64,000 nt of DNA, taken from contig JAIOYV010000013.1 in assembly GCA_021740905.1 (NCBI GenBank), positions 1-64,000 on the forward strand, given 5' to 3'. Position 1 is the stretch's first letter, and each line of letters opens with the position of its first letter. The stretch is from Bacteroidales bacterium. Lineage in GTDB: Bacteria > Bacteroidota > Bacteroidia > Bacteroidales > M50B96. This document shows positions 19,168 through 27,917 of this stretch, piece after piece. The notes below the pieces were generated by a model, which was given only the letters and a program-made list of their open reading frames with translations, was not told the DNA's origin and made no database searches. The translations under genes and the position numbers were made by a program.

Positions 19168-19175
19168 TAAATTTG
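19168..19175 (+). promoter_or_regulatory. Candidate -7 box for the ECF sigma operon
   Basis: TAAATTTG matches TAnnTTTG, about 90 bases before the sigma factor GTG start. No clear TTTG is found at the -33 position, so it may be weak or auxiliary. Confidence 0.35.
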
Positions 19176-19265
19176 CCCATTAGCCCTACTTATCAAACTT
19201 TCAATTCGAAGAGGTGAAAGCTTTTTTTGTAAACATCGACAAAGGACAACAGAAATTAACATTGA

Positions 19266-19844
19266 GTGAACGAGCAGGAATTCATCAAAACATTAAAATC
19301 GGGCAGCGAAAAGGCTTTCGGGGAATTGGTTGAAAAATACCAGGGCCTCGTAACCAATACCTGTTATGGTTTTGTGATGAATAAGGATGATGCCGACGAC
19401 CTGGCTCAGGAAGTTTTTGTTGAAGCCCATCAGGGCTTGGCCAACTTCAGGGAGGATTCAAAGATATCGACCTGGCTGTACCGGATCGCCATCAATAAGT
19501 CGATTGATGAGATCAGAAGAAAAACCCGGAAGAAACGCTTTGCCTACCTTACAAGTTTGTTTGGAAAAGAAGACCATCCCCTGCCTATTGCCGATCACAA
19601 TTCGCCAAACCCGCATCAGCAAATGGAATCGGAAGAGCGATTAGCAATACTCAACTCAGCTATCGACAAATTGCCAGGCAACCAGGCCATCGCATTTCGT
19701 TTAAGTAAATTCGAAGGCCTGGGAGGAAAAGAAATTGCCGAAATTATGGATACCAGCATCCCCTCGGTCGATGCACTCATACACCGGGCTAAAGCAAATC
19801 TGAAAAGGCAACTTTATTCGGGATACAGTCAAGGGAAATTTTAA
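19266..19844 (+). CDS. ECF-type RNA polymerase sigma-70 factor
   Basis: 192 residues with a GTG start at 19266; no better start is present. Region 2 (about 10-85) contains EKYQGLVTNTCYGFV, the DADDLAQEVFVEAHQ polymerase-binding segment and STWLYRIAINKSID. Region 4 (about 125-180) contains the LPGNQAIAFRLSKFEGLGGKEIAEIMD helix-turn-helix and SVDALIHRAKANLKR. No sigma 1.1 or 3 region is seen, which fits the extracytoplasmic-function class. It is followed by a small single-span membrane protein and two Spy/CpxP-like proteins in the same direction, so it probably responds to an envelope or metal signal sensed by them. Confidence 0.93.
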   Translation: MNEQEFIKTLKSGSEKAFGELVEKYQGLVTNTCYGFVMNKDDADDLAQEVFVEAHQGLANFREDSKISTWLYRIAINKSIDEIRRKTRKKRFAYLTSLFGKEDHPLPIADHNSPNPHQQMESEERLAILNSAIDKLPGNQAIAFRLSKFEGLGGKEIAEIMDTSIPSVDALIHRAKANLKRQLYSGYSQGKF

Positions 19845-20002
19845 CTGTCGCAAGAAATCAAATTGAAAAACGACAAAGTAGTCAGGAAATGAGGAATTAA
19901 GGAATTGAGAAATTGAGAAATTAGGAAATTAAGGAAATGTGGAGTTGGGTAATTAAGGGAATAGGGAATTGAAAATGGGAGTGTTAAAATAGAAATGATA
20001 GG

Positions 20003-20338
20003 ATGATGGCAAGAGATGAAATAGAACAAAAAGTAGAGAAAATCCTGCAAAGTGCAGATTCTTTTTCCAGGTATGAAGGAAAACCTTTTCTGTTGACAAG
20101 GGTTATGGCTGCGGTCGAAAATAAAACACAAGCCAAACCCGCCTTCGTCACACACCTGATTTTGCAACCTTATTTGCTTACTTTTATTTTGCTTCTGAAT
20201 ATTTTTTCGGCTATCTATTTCTTTAAAAACAATTCAAGCATCGATCAAAACCGCGAACAATACATCGATCAACTGGCCATAGAATTTTCAATTTCATCCA
20301 ACAGCTATGATCTAACTACATTAATCGGGGAGGAATAA
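20003..20338 (+). CDS. Small single-span membrane protein, putative anti-sigma-like partner
   Basis: 111 residues, not assigned to a family. A hydrophilic N-terminal part (1-50, MMARDEIEQKVEKILQSADSFSRYEG) precedes one hydrophobic span (about 55-75, LTFILLLNIFSAIYFF) and a short C-terminal tail. The N-terminal cytoplasmic segment plus one span is the layout of anti-sigma factors, and the gene lies between an ECF sigma factor and periplasmic Spy/CpxP-type proteins (stop 20338, next start 20340). No zinc-binding anti-sigma motif is visible. The gap before it (19845-20002) consists of short AATTGAGGAAT-like repeats. The role is inferred from layout and context. Confidence 0.7.
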   Translation: MMARDEIEQKVEKILQSADSFSRYEGKPFLLTRVMAAVENKTQAKPAFVTHLILQPYLLTFILLLNIFSAIYFFKNNSSIDQNREQYIDQLAIEFSISSNSYDLTTLIGEE

Positions 20339-20339
20339 A

Positions 20340-20924
20340 ATGGACTATTTCAGCAATAAGAAAATTTATGTGTGGGCATTGGTCATTCTTGTGTTACTCA
20401 ATATTTTCAGCCTGTCGGCACTTTTTATTCAGCATAAAAGAATAAGCAATTTTATGATGATGAATAACCGGCCCGGTGACAGGACTCCACGATTTGACAA
20501 GATGGAGCATTTCATGAAAAAGGAAATTGGTTTTTCCAAGAGCCAGATCGATAGCTTCAGGTTATCGAGGAAAGCAAACTCAGAGGCAATGCAATACTTG
20601 AATATGGAAATCCACAAAAAGAAAAAACAATTAATGGATGGTGCCTTTGATGAGAGTCTTAACGAGGATGAATCCCAAAAGTTGATTCGCGAAATTGCTG
20701 ATTTGCAAACAAAGGTTGAAGAAATAAGTCAAAAACACCTGATGGAAATGAGCCGTCTTTGCCGTCCGGATCAAAAAGAAAAATTGAAACACTTGCTGGA
20801 AGAGGCAATGGTAAAACACCGACCAGATTTCCATGACCGGGATCAGTGGCATAAGGGTGTCAATCGAAATAAAAAAGAGGATGGAGATCATAAAAAAATC
20901 AAACCGAATAGAGAAACCCATTAG
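20340..20924 (+). CDS. Membrane-anchored periplasmic metal-sensor/Spy-like protein
   Basis: 194 residues. An N-terminal uncleaved anchor (about 9-31, VWALVILVLLNIFSLSALFI) is followed by a Met/Lys/Asp-rich helical periplasmic domain. GFSKSQIDSFRLSRK and the long helix NEDESQKLIREIADLQTKVEEISQKHLMEMS resemble the CnrX/ZraP-type 'heavy metal resistance' family (PF13801-like), which senses metal or misfolded protein in the periplasm. It begins one base after the stop of the upstream membrane protein, so the two are translationally linked. His/Asp residues near the C-terminus (HRPDFHDRDQWH) could bind metal. The family call is from motif and helix pattern only. Confidence 0.75.
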   Translation: MDYFSNKKIYVWALVILVLLNIFSLSALFIQHKRISNFMMMNNRPGDRTPRFDKMEHFMKKEIGFSKSQIDSFRLSRKANSEAMQYLNMEIHKKKKQLMDGAFDESLNEDESQKLIREIADLQTKVEEISQKHLMEMSRLCRPDQKEKLKHLLEEAMVKHRPDFHDRDQWHKGVNRNKKEDGDHKKIKPNRETH

Positions 20925-20963
20925 TTTATAACAATAGAATTATTCACTTAAAAAAAGAAAATC

Positions 20964-21494
20964 ATGAAAAGTAAACTGTTTTTAGTCGTAGCAATTATGC
21001 TCATTGGAGCAGGGATTAGCCTGGGCCAGAAAGAAAAATCAGAAAAGGAAGATGCCCCCTGCCCTATGGCCGAAAAGCATCATTTCAAAGGTGACAAACA
21101 CCTTGGGCCTCACATCCCTGATCTAACCGAAGCACAGGAAAAACAAATGCAGACCCTCCGCCTAAAATTTGGGCAGGATGTGCTCCCGCTTAAAAATGAG
21201 ATGAAAGAAAAGGAAGCCCGGTTAATCAGCCTTAAAACTGCAAAGGATATTGACATAGCGGCCATTAACAAGCAAATTGAAGAAATCGGTCAAGTCAAAA
21301 TCAACCTTGAAAAAAAACATGCCGCCCTCGAACAGGAAATGCGAAAAGTACTTACCGATGAACAACGTTTGCATTTCGATATGCGCATGAGCCAGAAGGA
21401 TGACTTTGACGGGCCAGAAAAGAGAATGGAAAAACGGATGGACAAGAAAATGGAAAAACGGATGGAGAAGAGACTGCACGACAGGGAAGAATAG
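20964..21494 (+). CDS. Spy/CpxP-family periplasmic chaperone-like protein
   Basis: 176 residues with a signal peptide (about 1-21). Two LTxxQ-type motifs, the family signature, are present: LTEAQEKQMQTLR (about 54-66) and LTDEQRLHFDMRM (about 131-143), flanking a long charged helix. A His-rich stretch HHFKGDKHLGPH (39-50) with CP before it may bind metal. The C-terminus is a run of KRMEKRMDKKMEKRMEKR repeats. Spy/CpxP proteins are ATP-independent periplasmic chaperones or stress sensors. It is the last gene of the sigma operon, 39 bases after the previous stop. A perfect hairpin lies at 21556. Confidence 0.82.
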   Translation: MKSKLFLVVAIMLIGAGISLGQKEKSEKEDAPCPMAEKHHFKGDKHLGPHIPDLTEAQEKQMQTLRLKFGQDVLPLKNEMKEKEARLISLKTAKDIDIAAINKQIEEIGQVKINLEKKHAALEQEMRKVLTDEQRLHFDMRMSQKDDFDGPEKRMEKRMDKKMEKRMEKRLHDREE

Positions 21495-21555
21495 TTGACA
21501 GTTTTCAGTCGGCAGTAAGTAGCCTGTAACCCAATGATGGAATTTGACCCACGAA

Positions 21556-21590
21556 AACTCACTTAGCATCTTCGAGATGCTAAGTGAGTT
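21556..21590. repeat. Perfect 16-bp palindrome (ACTTAGCAT family)
   Basis: AACTCACTTAGCATCT (21556-21571) pairs exactly with AGATGCTAAGTGAGTT (21575-21590) around a three-base TCG loop. It lies between the Spy-like gene and the CotH gene and may end transcription, though there is no T-run. Confidence 0.85.
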
Positions 21591-21691
21591 AGGATGAAAC
21601 ATTTTTGAAAGGTTTGAAAAACTATAAACCAAGATTGAAATAGCCGGAAATAACCCAACGGTTTTTTTCTTTTAAAAATATTATTCAAAAT

Positions 21692-23977
21692 ATGAATAGG
21701 AAGAGTTTTCAGTTTTCATTTATCGCAGCAGCCATTTTTATGATCCTCGGCACCACGGCAAAAGCACAGGATTTATACGACATCAACAACTTCACAATTG
21801 TCGAACTTAATTTTCAGCAAAGCAACTGGGACCAGCTGTTGGACAACCTTGTTTCCGCCGGACAAGAGGGTCGATTGCTTGGTACGGCCACCGTAAATGG
21901 AGTTTTTTTCGACAGCGTAGGTGTTCGTTACAAAGGCAATAGTTCCTACCAGGCCAACCAAACAAAGAATCCGCTCAATATAAAACTCGACTACACAATT
22001 AAAAACCAGGAATATGATGGTCATGGCACCCTAAAGCTTTCGAATGTTTTTAAAGACCCTACTTTTGTGCGCGAAGTGTTGAGTTACGAGATTCTCCAAA
22101 ATTATTTACCGGCCAGCAAAGCCAATTATGCAAAAGTGTATATCAATGGGAACTATATCGGATTTTATGTAAGTGTTCAATCGGTCGACAAATATTTTAT
22201 CTCTAACCATTTCTCGAACAACGACCAGGCTTTTTTTAAAGGGGAACTGACAAACTCAGGCCCCCCAACAACCCCCAAAGTATGGGGCTATTTTGGGGCA
22301 GATTCGAGCAACTATTCCAACTACTACGAATTGGAATCGGACTATGGTTGGGATAAGTTGGTCACCTTTCTGAACATATTGAATAACCAGCCTCAAAATG
22401 TGGAAGATTACCTGAACGTGGACAGGCATTTATGGATGCTTGCCTTCGATATTCTTTGTGTGAACCTCGACGCACCAGTCAATTTTGGGCACAACTATTA
22501 TTTGTATGAGGATAATGCAGGGCGTTTTAATCCAATTATGTGGGATTTGAACGAAAACTTTGGGGTATTCGGAAATCTAATGGGGCAAGGGCCTGGCAGC
22601 GTCAACCTTCCCGAACTTGATCTTTACCTGAACAGCGCCAACAACAATTATCCTATCATCAAGCAAATCTTCATTAACCCTCAATATAAGCGAATGTATG
22701 TCGCACACCTGAAAACCATTATGGAGGATTTTTTCGCAAATCCGGTTTATATGACACGTGCCAACGAACTTCAAACACTTATTGCCACCGAGGTCCAAAA
22801 CGATCCCAATAAACTTTATTCTGATGCCTGGTTTACCAGCAATTTAACGACCTCCGTTGGCTCAGGGCAATCATTTCCCGGAATTCAATCCCTGATGCAG
22901 TCGAGAATGATTTTTTTAAATTCGCAATCCGACCTCCAAGCTATCCAACCTACTATTTCAGGACAAGAATTTGAACCAGCACAGATTGTTGCCAACACTA
23001 CTTTTACAATCCGCACAACTGTCGCAACTGCCAGCACCGTTTGGCTGGGCATGAAAGCCACAGGAAGCGAGCAATTCACAAAGCAGCAAATGTTCGACGA
23101 TGGCCTGAACAATGACCTCCTGGCCAACGACGGAATCTACGGCACAAGCCTAAGTGTCGACCCCGGAAGCTACCAATATTATTTTTATGCTGAAAACAGC
23201 GATGCTGGCCGATTCTATCCCGCGCGGGCCGAATACGAATTCCTGGAATTTTCCACCTCCGGCAATCTGGTCATCAATGAATTTATGGCCTCGAATCAAA
23301 GTACTATGGCCGACCAGGATGGCGAATTCGACGATTGGGTGGAAATTTATAATAATGGAACTGCACCATTGAATTTACTAAACTATGCCCTTTCCGACGA
23401 TGGAGCGGAGCCAGCGAAATGGATGTTCCCGGATACCACAATCGCAGCCAATGGCTATATGATTATTTGGGCCGACAAGGATAGCTTGCAAGATGGACTA
23501 CATGCAAACTTCAAATTATCGGCATCGGGCGAAAGCATTATCCTGAGCGACAACCTGGGTGGGCTACTCGACCAAATTCTATACACCTTCCAGCAAACCG
23601 ATGTTACCACGGGTCGCTATCCAAATGGGACAGGTAGCTTTATTGAAATGTCCCCCACTTTCAGTTCTGAAAATATGAGTACTGTTTCTGTTGAAGAAGA
23701 TTTTTTGGATGAAAGAAAAACCGAATTGTATCCTTGTTTTCCAAACCCATTCAATCAATCGACCACAGTTCAATTTTTCCTTTCAAAAGAAGAAAAAGTG
23801 AAACTTGGTGTATTCAATATGATGGGAACAGAGATTCGTGAAATCGAAAATTCGACCCTTCATAAAGGAGAATACGCTTATGCCATACATGGCGATGGTA
23901 TAGGATCGGGGATTTATCTGGTGGTAATGACAACTTCAGAAAGCAGGTATAGTCGAAGGGTTGTGGTGGTTAAGTGA
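21692..23977 (+). CDS. Secreted CotH-kinase/lamin-tail-domain protein with T9SS tail
   Basis: 761 residues. A signal peptide (about 1-25) leads into a CotH kinase domain (about 35-330), with VRYKGNSSY, PLNIKLDY, GTLKLSNVFKDPTFVREVLSYEI, and PIMWDLNENFG containing the acidic catalytic/metal-binding region. CotH proteins are atypical protein kinases of the spore-coat CotH class. A lamin-tail domain follows (about 528-645: VINEFMASNQ, DDWVEIYNNG, YMIIWAD). The last ~85 residues are a type A T9SS sorting domain (YPCFPNPFNQST...GIYLVVMTT...RRVVVVK), predicting export and surface attachment. The target of the kinase is unknown. The lamin-tail domain may bind nucleic acid or polysaccharide. Confidence 0.9.
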   Translation: MNRKSFQFSFIAAAIFMILGTTAKAQDLYDINNFTIVELNFQQSNWDQLLDNLVSAGQEGRLLGTATVNGVFFDSVGVRYKGNSSYQANQTKNPLNIKLDYTIKNQEYDGHGTLKLSNVFKDPTFVREVLSYEILQNYLPASKANYAKVYINGNYIGFYVSVQSVDKYFISNHFSNNDQAFFKGELTNSGPPTTPKVWGYFGADSSNYSNYYELESDYGWDKLVTFLNILNNQPQNVEDYLNVDRHLWMLAFDILCVNLDAPVNFGHNYYLYEDNAGRFNPIMWDLNENFGVFGNLMGQGPGSVNLPELDLYLNSANNNYPIIKQIFINPQYKRMYVAHLKTIMEDFFANPVYMTRANELQTLIATEVQNDPNKLYSDAWFTSNLTTSVGSGQSFPGIQSLMQSRMIFLNSQSDLQAIQPTISGQEFEPAQIVANTTFTIRTTVATASTVWLGMKATGSEQFTKQQMFDDGLNNDLLANDGIYGTSLSVDPGSYQYYFYAENSDAGRFYPARAEYEFLEFSTSGNLVINEFMASNQSTMADQDGEFDDWVEIYNNGTAPLNLLNYALSDDGAEPAKWMFPDTTIAANGYMIIWADKDSLQDGLHANFKLSASGESIILSDNLGGLLDQILYTFQQTDVTTGRYPNGTGSFIEMSPTFSSENMSTVSVEEDFLDERKTELYPCFPNPFNQSTTVQFFLSKEEKVKLGVFNMMGTEIREIENSTLHKGEYAYAIHGDGIGSGIYLVVMTTSESRYSRRVVVVK

Positions 23978-24094
23978 ATAAATCATGCCTGATTATTCTT
24001 GAAGCCCAACAAAATATGGATAGAGGGTAATTCTTAAAGATTCCTCACTTTATTCAGAAAAACCTACCATATTTAATAATGACTAAAAGATGGA

Positions 24095-27000
24095 CTAAAA
24101 GAACGACGACAGAAAATCCATCTGCCTGATATTTTCGAGCTGTTGCTTTTTGTTTACATCGCGGTTGGCCAGGGCTGTTTCAGTGAAATAGGTATGTTTT
24201 TCGATAAACCCGATTTGTCTTTTCAACCATTCATCTACCGACTTTATGCGTTTGCGTTCGTACAGTTCCATAAAAAGATCGCGCGAAATAGGGATGAAAT
24301 CGCGCCTGCCCAGATAATCGAGGTCAGCATCGCACATTATCATTTCGAGTTTGTTTTTAGGACTCGGTGGAACTTTGGTGGTCATTATCAAATTGCTTAT
24401 AAGCTCGATCTGCTCTCTGGTGTATTGAAACCGGGGTAGTATTTCACGGGCAAGCTTTACTCCATAAATCTCATGGTTATCGTATCCAATGGTGAAGCCA
24501 CTATCGTGAAACAAGGCAGCCGTTTTCAAAAGAATAATTTCTTCGTTGCTGATCCCTTCGGCTTGTGCTATTAATTCGGCTTGCATGCATACATCAATGG
24601 TATGTTGCAAATTATGATAGTAGAGATTTTTGGGCAATTCCTTCTCAAGCTTTTCAAGCATGTAATCGTAGAGGTCTTTGTACCGGATTTCAAATAAGTG
24701 GAAACGCAATTTACTGTTTGGGATTGTACCGTATGCATCTTCTGCAAAACCTTTTTTGATTGAATTTACGATATACATTTTTAGTTCGGCACCGGCTTTT
24801 TCTCGAATAGTGCCATGATATTCGCAATCGAAATAGTCTTTGGCTAAGTTGAAAGTTGTTTCCGAGATATTGATCTTGCCAACTTTGCCTTGCGACTCCA
24901 TGCGGCTAGCAGAGTTTACGGTTACTCCCCAAATATCGTATGAATACCGCTTTGTGCCGATCACCCCCGCAATGGCCGGTCCTGAGTGGATTCCGATACG
25001 CAGGCCCCAGTTCAAATGGCTGGTTTTCTCATTGTCGAACTCGAATTCCTTCATATACTCCCTGATTTCGAGTGCTGCCAGTATTACCTCAATGGGATTG
25101 GTCCTGTCTTTTTCAGGGATTCCACCGGCACACATATAGCCATCGCCAATGGTTTTTATTTTTTCGATCCGGTACTTTCCCACAATAGTATCGAAACGAA
25201 GGAACAATTCTTCCAGCTTGTGAACCAAAAGAGAGGGGTCGATAAGTTCTGCAATCTCGGTAAAGCCTTGTATGTCGGTAAACAAAACACTTACAAGGTC
25301 GAATTTGTGGATCGAAGCTTTGCCTTTTATTTTCAGTTCATCAGCAATTTGCTGCGGAAGCATGTTCACAAGAAGGTCTTCGGCACGTTCAATTTCTTTC
25401 AGCAATTCATCGGTACGTTCCTTAATAATTTTTTCAAGTTTGTTTTTCTCCTTTGCAAATTGATAACTACGGTACCGGAAAAAGATTATCAGGAAAACTA
25501 TCAGAAAAATACCATAAACAATATAGGCGATAATGGTTTGATAGAAGGGAGCCAGAATCGTAAATTCAATTTTAGCTTCCTTGTATTCTGCACCGTATAC
25601 ATTTTTGGCCTTCACGCAAAAGACATACTTACCGGGCCTTAGAAAATTATACTCTTTTCGCGTAAGGTAACTCCAGTCCGACCATTTATCATCAAAATTC
25701 TCAAGAAAAATTTTATACAACATGGTTTCGTTGCCTAGATAAGCAGGACAAACGTAGTCGAACTGCATTGAATTAAAATGTGGCTCTATTTTTATATTAT
25801 TCTTTTTGATGCTATAATCGATCATTGGATTTAATGGGATTATCGAGTCATTGCCAAGAACTATCCTTTTAATCAATATTGTATGCTCAGTGCTATCGGT
25901 TTGCAAAATATCCCTGTCGAACCGGATCAGTCCATCGGCCCCACCAATCCACAGTATCCTGGCATCTTCCACATAAAATGTCTCCACGGTGAAATCGCTG
26001 ATTTTATTAAAAGGGGCAGTAATCAAATTATAAGTCTCTGTTGCCTCATCGAAAAAAGCTACCATGGTCTCTTTCTTAAATGTTTTGTTCGACCCTCTCG
26101 ACATAATAAGTGATTTTGTCTCTGATTCGTAAATAGGAAACACCCAGCGATCTTTTGCTGTTGAGCTTATCCCAATCAAAGTATCGTCGTAAAACTTGGA
26201 GCCTTGGGGGTCGAACCGATACAAATGGCCCGATTCAGTCGAAAACAACATCCCCATTCTGGTATTATAAACATCAATCCATCCATGATCGGGGGGCAGC
26301 ATGGAGTTTTCACCAAAATGTGTAACCTTCATGGACTGGTTGTATTTCTTCGGCGAGTTTATTTGAAAAACCCCATACGTATTTGAACCTAACCAGATAT
26401 CGCCATTTTCGGCCAATGCCATAGTGCGTATTGAGCCTTTAATCTTGGAAATTGGCCCCAGGTTTCGGAAAATTCCATTTTCGTATTGCAAAGCAGAAAA
26501 TCCAAACAAGCCGCCAATAAATAGTAAATCGGGATGTTCTGGTGAAAACAATGCACAACGTAATTGTTGATCATACACAAGTTTGGCTTCTGCCCCATCT
26601 ATCGAATAGATACCATTGTCAGTTATGGCATACATTTTATCTTTGAATTCGATAAATTGATACACCATAGCCGACACATCTTTTACTTGGGAGAATGATT
26701 TAATGTTAGAATTAAAATCTATTACCTCCTCAGATGTATTATGCTTCAACATAAAAGCACCCGAAAGAGTACCCGCATATAGTTGGCCTTTATGCCTGAC
26801 AACCGACAAAACAGCACCTTGCAAGCCAGTTAAAAAACCAAAATAAGTAAAATGACTGGGGTACTCAATTTTCGAAATCCCATTTCTAAGCCCGGCCCAA
26901 ATATTGCCCGATTTATCGTTAAATAAACAATATATGCTATTGTCGTTCAGTCCATTATTCTTGTTCAAGTGAATAATTACCTGCCCCTTTTTGTCAAGGA

Positions 27001-27841
27001 TTATGATTCCCTTGTCATTGGTGCCAAAAGCAATGGTGCTATCTTTTAAAACAACGCCACGGGCATAATTAAAGCGACTCAAATATTGGTCTGCCTGGGT
27101 GTGATATTGCGTGACTTCGTTAAAATCATACTCCAAAAAGTAGGGCAGGCTGTTCAGTTTAATTAAAATAGAATTACCATAAGAAAGGATATCCTGAATA
27201 TCCTTCCCCTTAAAATATTCTCCCGAAGGCAATTGGACTATCCGATTGTTTTCAAATTTCGACAATCCCAATTTCGAATGGTTTATAAAAAGGCTCTCAC
27301 CTGTGGAAAAAACAGTAAGTGGTGAATGATTGGAATCGAGCAATTCAATTACATCGTTGTGGTAATAATACAATTCCTCGTTGGTTTCGAAAAAAACATC
27401 TTTGCCATAGGAAACTACATTAAATATAGCATCGAAATTGGTAGGTTTCCAGAACTTATCTTTTAATGAGAAAAAAGAAGTAAGCCCTGTGCTGTCGCGA
27501 TCCAGATAACCAAATTCGTTGAATGCCCCCACATAAACACGTCCATCGTCGCAACTAGTGAGGTAAGGCCAACCTTGAATTTCTATCAATCGCCAGGAAA
27601 GATCGTCGTATTCCAGGATACCACTCATATTGCCAAAATACATCACTCCTTTTGCGTCTTGGGTAACCGAAAAATTCTGAGGATCAGTGCCATATTCTTT
27701 CGAAGGGTAGTTCCTAATATAGGGTAAGCCTAACTCGTATTCTTGTGCCCTCAGGCTATCGGTATAAAAAAAAAGAAGATATATTAGTAGAAAAACAATA
27801 AATGAATCAAATTTTAATTTATTTTTACAGAAATTGCTCAT
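24095..27841 (-). CDS. Periplasmic propeller sensor fused to class III adenylate cyclase and HD domain
   Basis: 1248 residues from the Met at 27841; the frame is open 47 codons further upstream, but this Met begins a clear signal/anchor. Layout: Reg_prop-type beta-propeller (about 35-660, e.g. NGLNDNSIYCLFNDKSGNIW), a Y_Y_Y domain (about 695-765), one membrane span (about 768-790), a coiled-coil with NMLPQQIADEL (826-836), a class III cyclase domain (about 850-1035) and an HD domain (about 1070-1215). The cyclase has both metal Asp residues (FTDIQGF Asp856; TIGDGYM Asp900), the adenine-selecting Lys896/Asp969 pair (not the Glu/Cys of guanylate cyclases), and Asn976/Arg980. The HD motifs are His1080, His1112-Asp1113 and a downstream CDADLDYLG. 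In hybrid two-component sensors the same front end is joined to a kinase. Here it would control a cyclic nucleotide. It is divergent from a stress protein gene. Confidence 0.9.
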   Translation of the reverse strand: MSNFCKNKLKFDSFIVFLLIYLLFFYTDSLRAQEYELGLPYIRNYPSKEYGTDPQNFSVTQDAKGVMYFGNMSGILEYDDLSWRLIEIQGWPYLTSCDDGRVYVGAFNEFGYLDRDSTGLTSFFSLKDKFWKPTNFDAIFNVVSYGKDVFFETNEELYYYHNDVIELLDSNHSPLTVFSTGESLFINHSKLGLSKFENNRIVQLPSGEYFKGKDIQDILSYGNSILIKLNSLPYFLEYDFNEVTQYHTQADQYLSRFNYARGVVLKDSTIAFGTNDKGIIILDKKGQVIIHLNKNNGLNDNSIYCLFNDKSGNIWAGLRNGISKIEYPSHFTYFGFLTGLQGAVLSVVRHKGQLYAGTLSGAFMLKHNTSEEVIDFNSNIKSFSQVKDVSAMVYQFIEFKDKMYAITDNGIYSIDGAEAKLVYDQQLRCALFSPEHPDLLFIGGLFGFSALQYENGIFRNLGPISKIKGSIRTMALAENGDIWLGSNTYGVFQINSPKKYNQSMKVTHFGENSMLPPDHGWIDVYNTRMGMLFSTESGHLYRFDPQGSKFYDDTLIGISSTAKDRWVFPIYESETKSLIMSRGSNKTFKKETMVAFFDEATETYNLITAPFNKISDFTVETFYVEDARILWIGGADGLIRFDRDILQTDSTEHTILIKRIVLGNDSIIPLNPMIDYSIKKNNIKIEPHFNSMQFDYVCPAYLGNETMLYKIFLENFDDKWSDWSYLTRKEYNFLRPGKYVFCVKAKNVYGAEYKEAKIEFTILAPFYQTIIAYIVYGIFLIVFLIIFFRYRSYQFAKEKNKLEKIIKERTDELLKEIERAEDLLVNMLPQQIADELKIKGKASIHKFDLVSVLFTDIQGFTEIAELIDPSLLVHKLEELFLRFDTIVGKYRIEKIKTIGDGYMCAGGIPEKDRTNPIEVILAALEIREYMKEFEFDNEKTSHLNWGLRIGIHSGPAIAGVIGTKRYSYDIWGVTVNSASRMESQGKVGKINISETTFNLAKDYFDCEYHGTIREKAGAELKMYIVNSIKKGFAEDAYGTIPNSKLRFHLFEIRYKDLYDYMLEKLEKELPKNLYYHNLQHTIDVCMQAELIAQAEGISNEEIILLKTAALFHDSGFTIGYDNHEIYGVKLAREILPRFQYTREQIELISNLIMTTKVPPSPKNKLEMIMCDADLDYLGRRDFIPISRDLFMELYERKRIKSVDEWLKRQIGFIEKHTYFTETALANRDVNKKQQLENIRQMDFLSSFF

Positions 27842-27917
27842 TAAAAATAGTATGTTTTGTAAACGTAAAAAAGACTGATAAATATAAATATTATAATTCG
27901 ACATAAACCAATTGACT

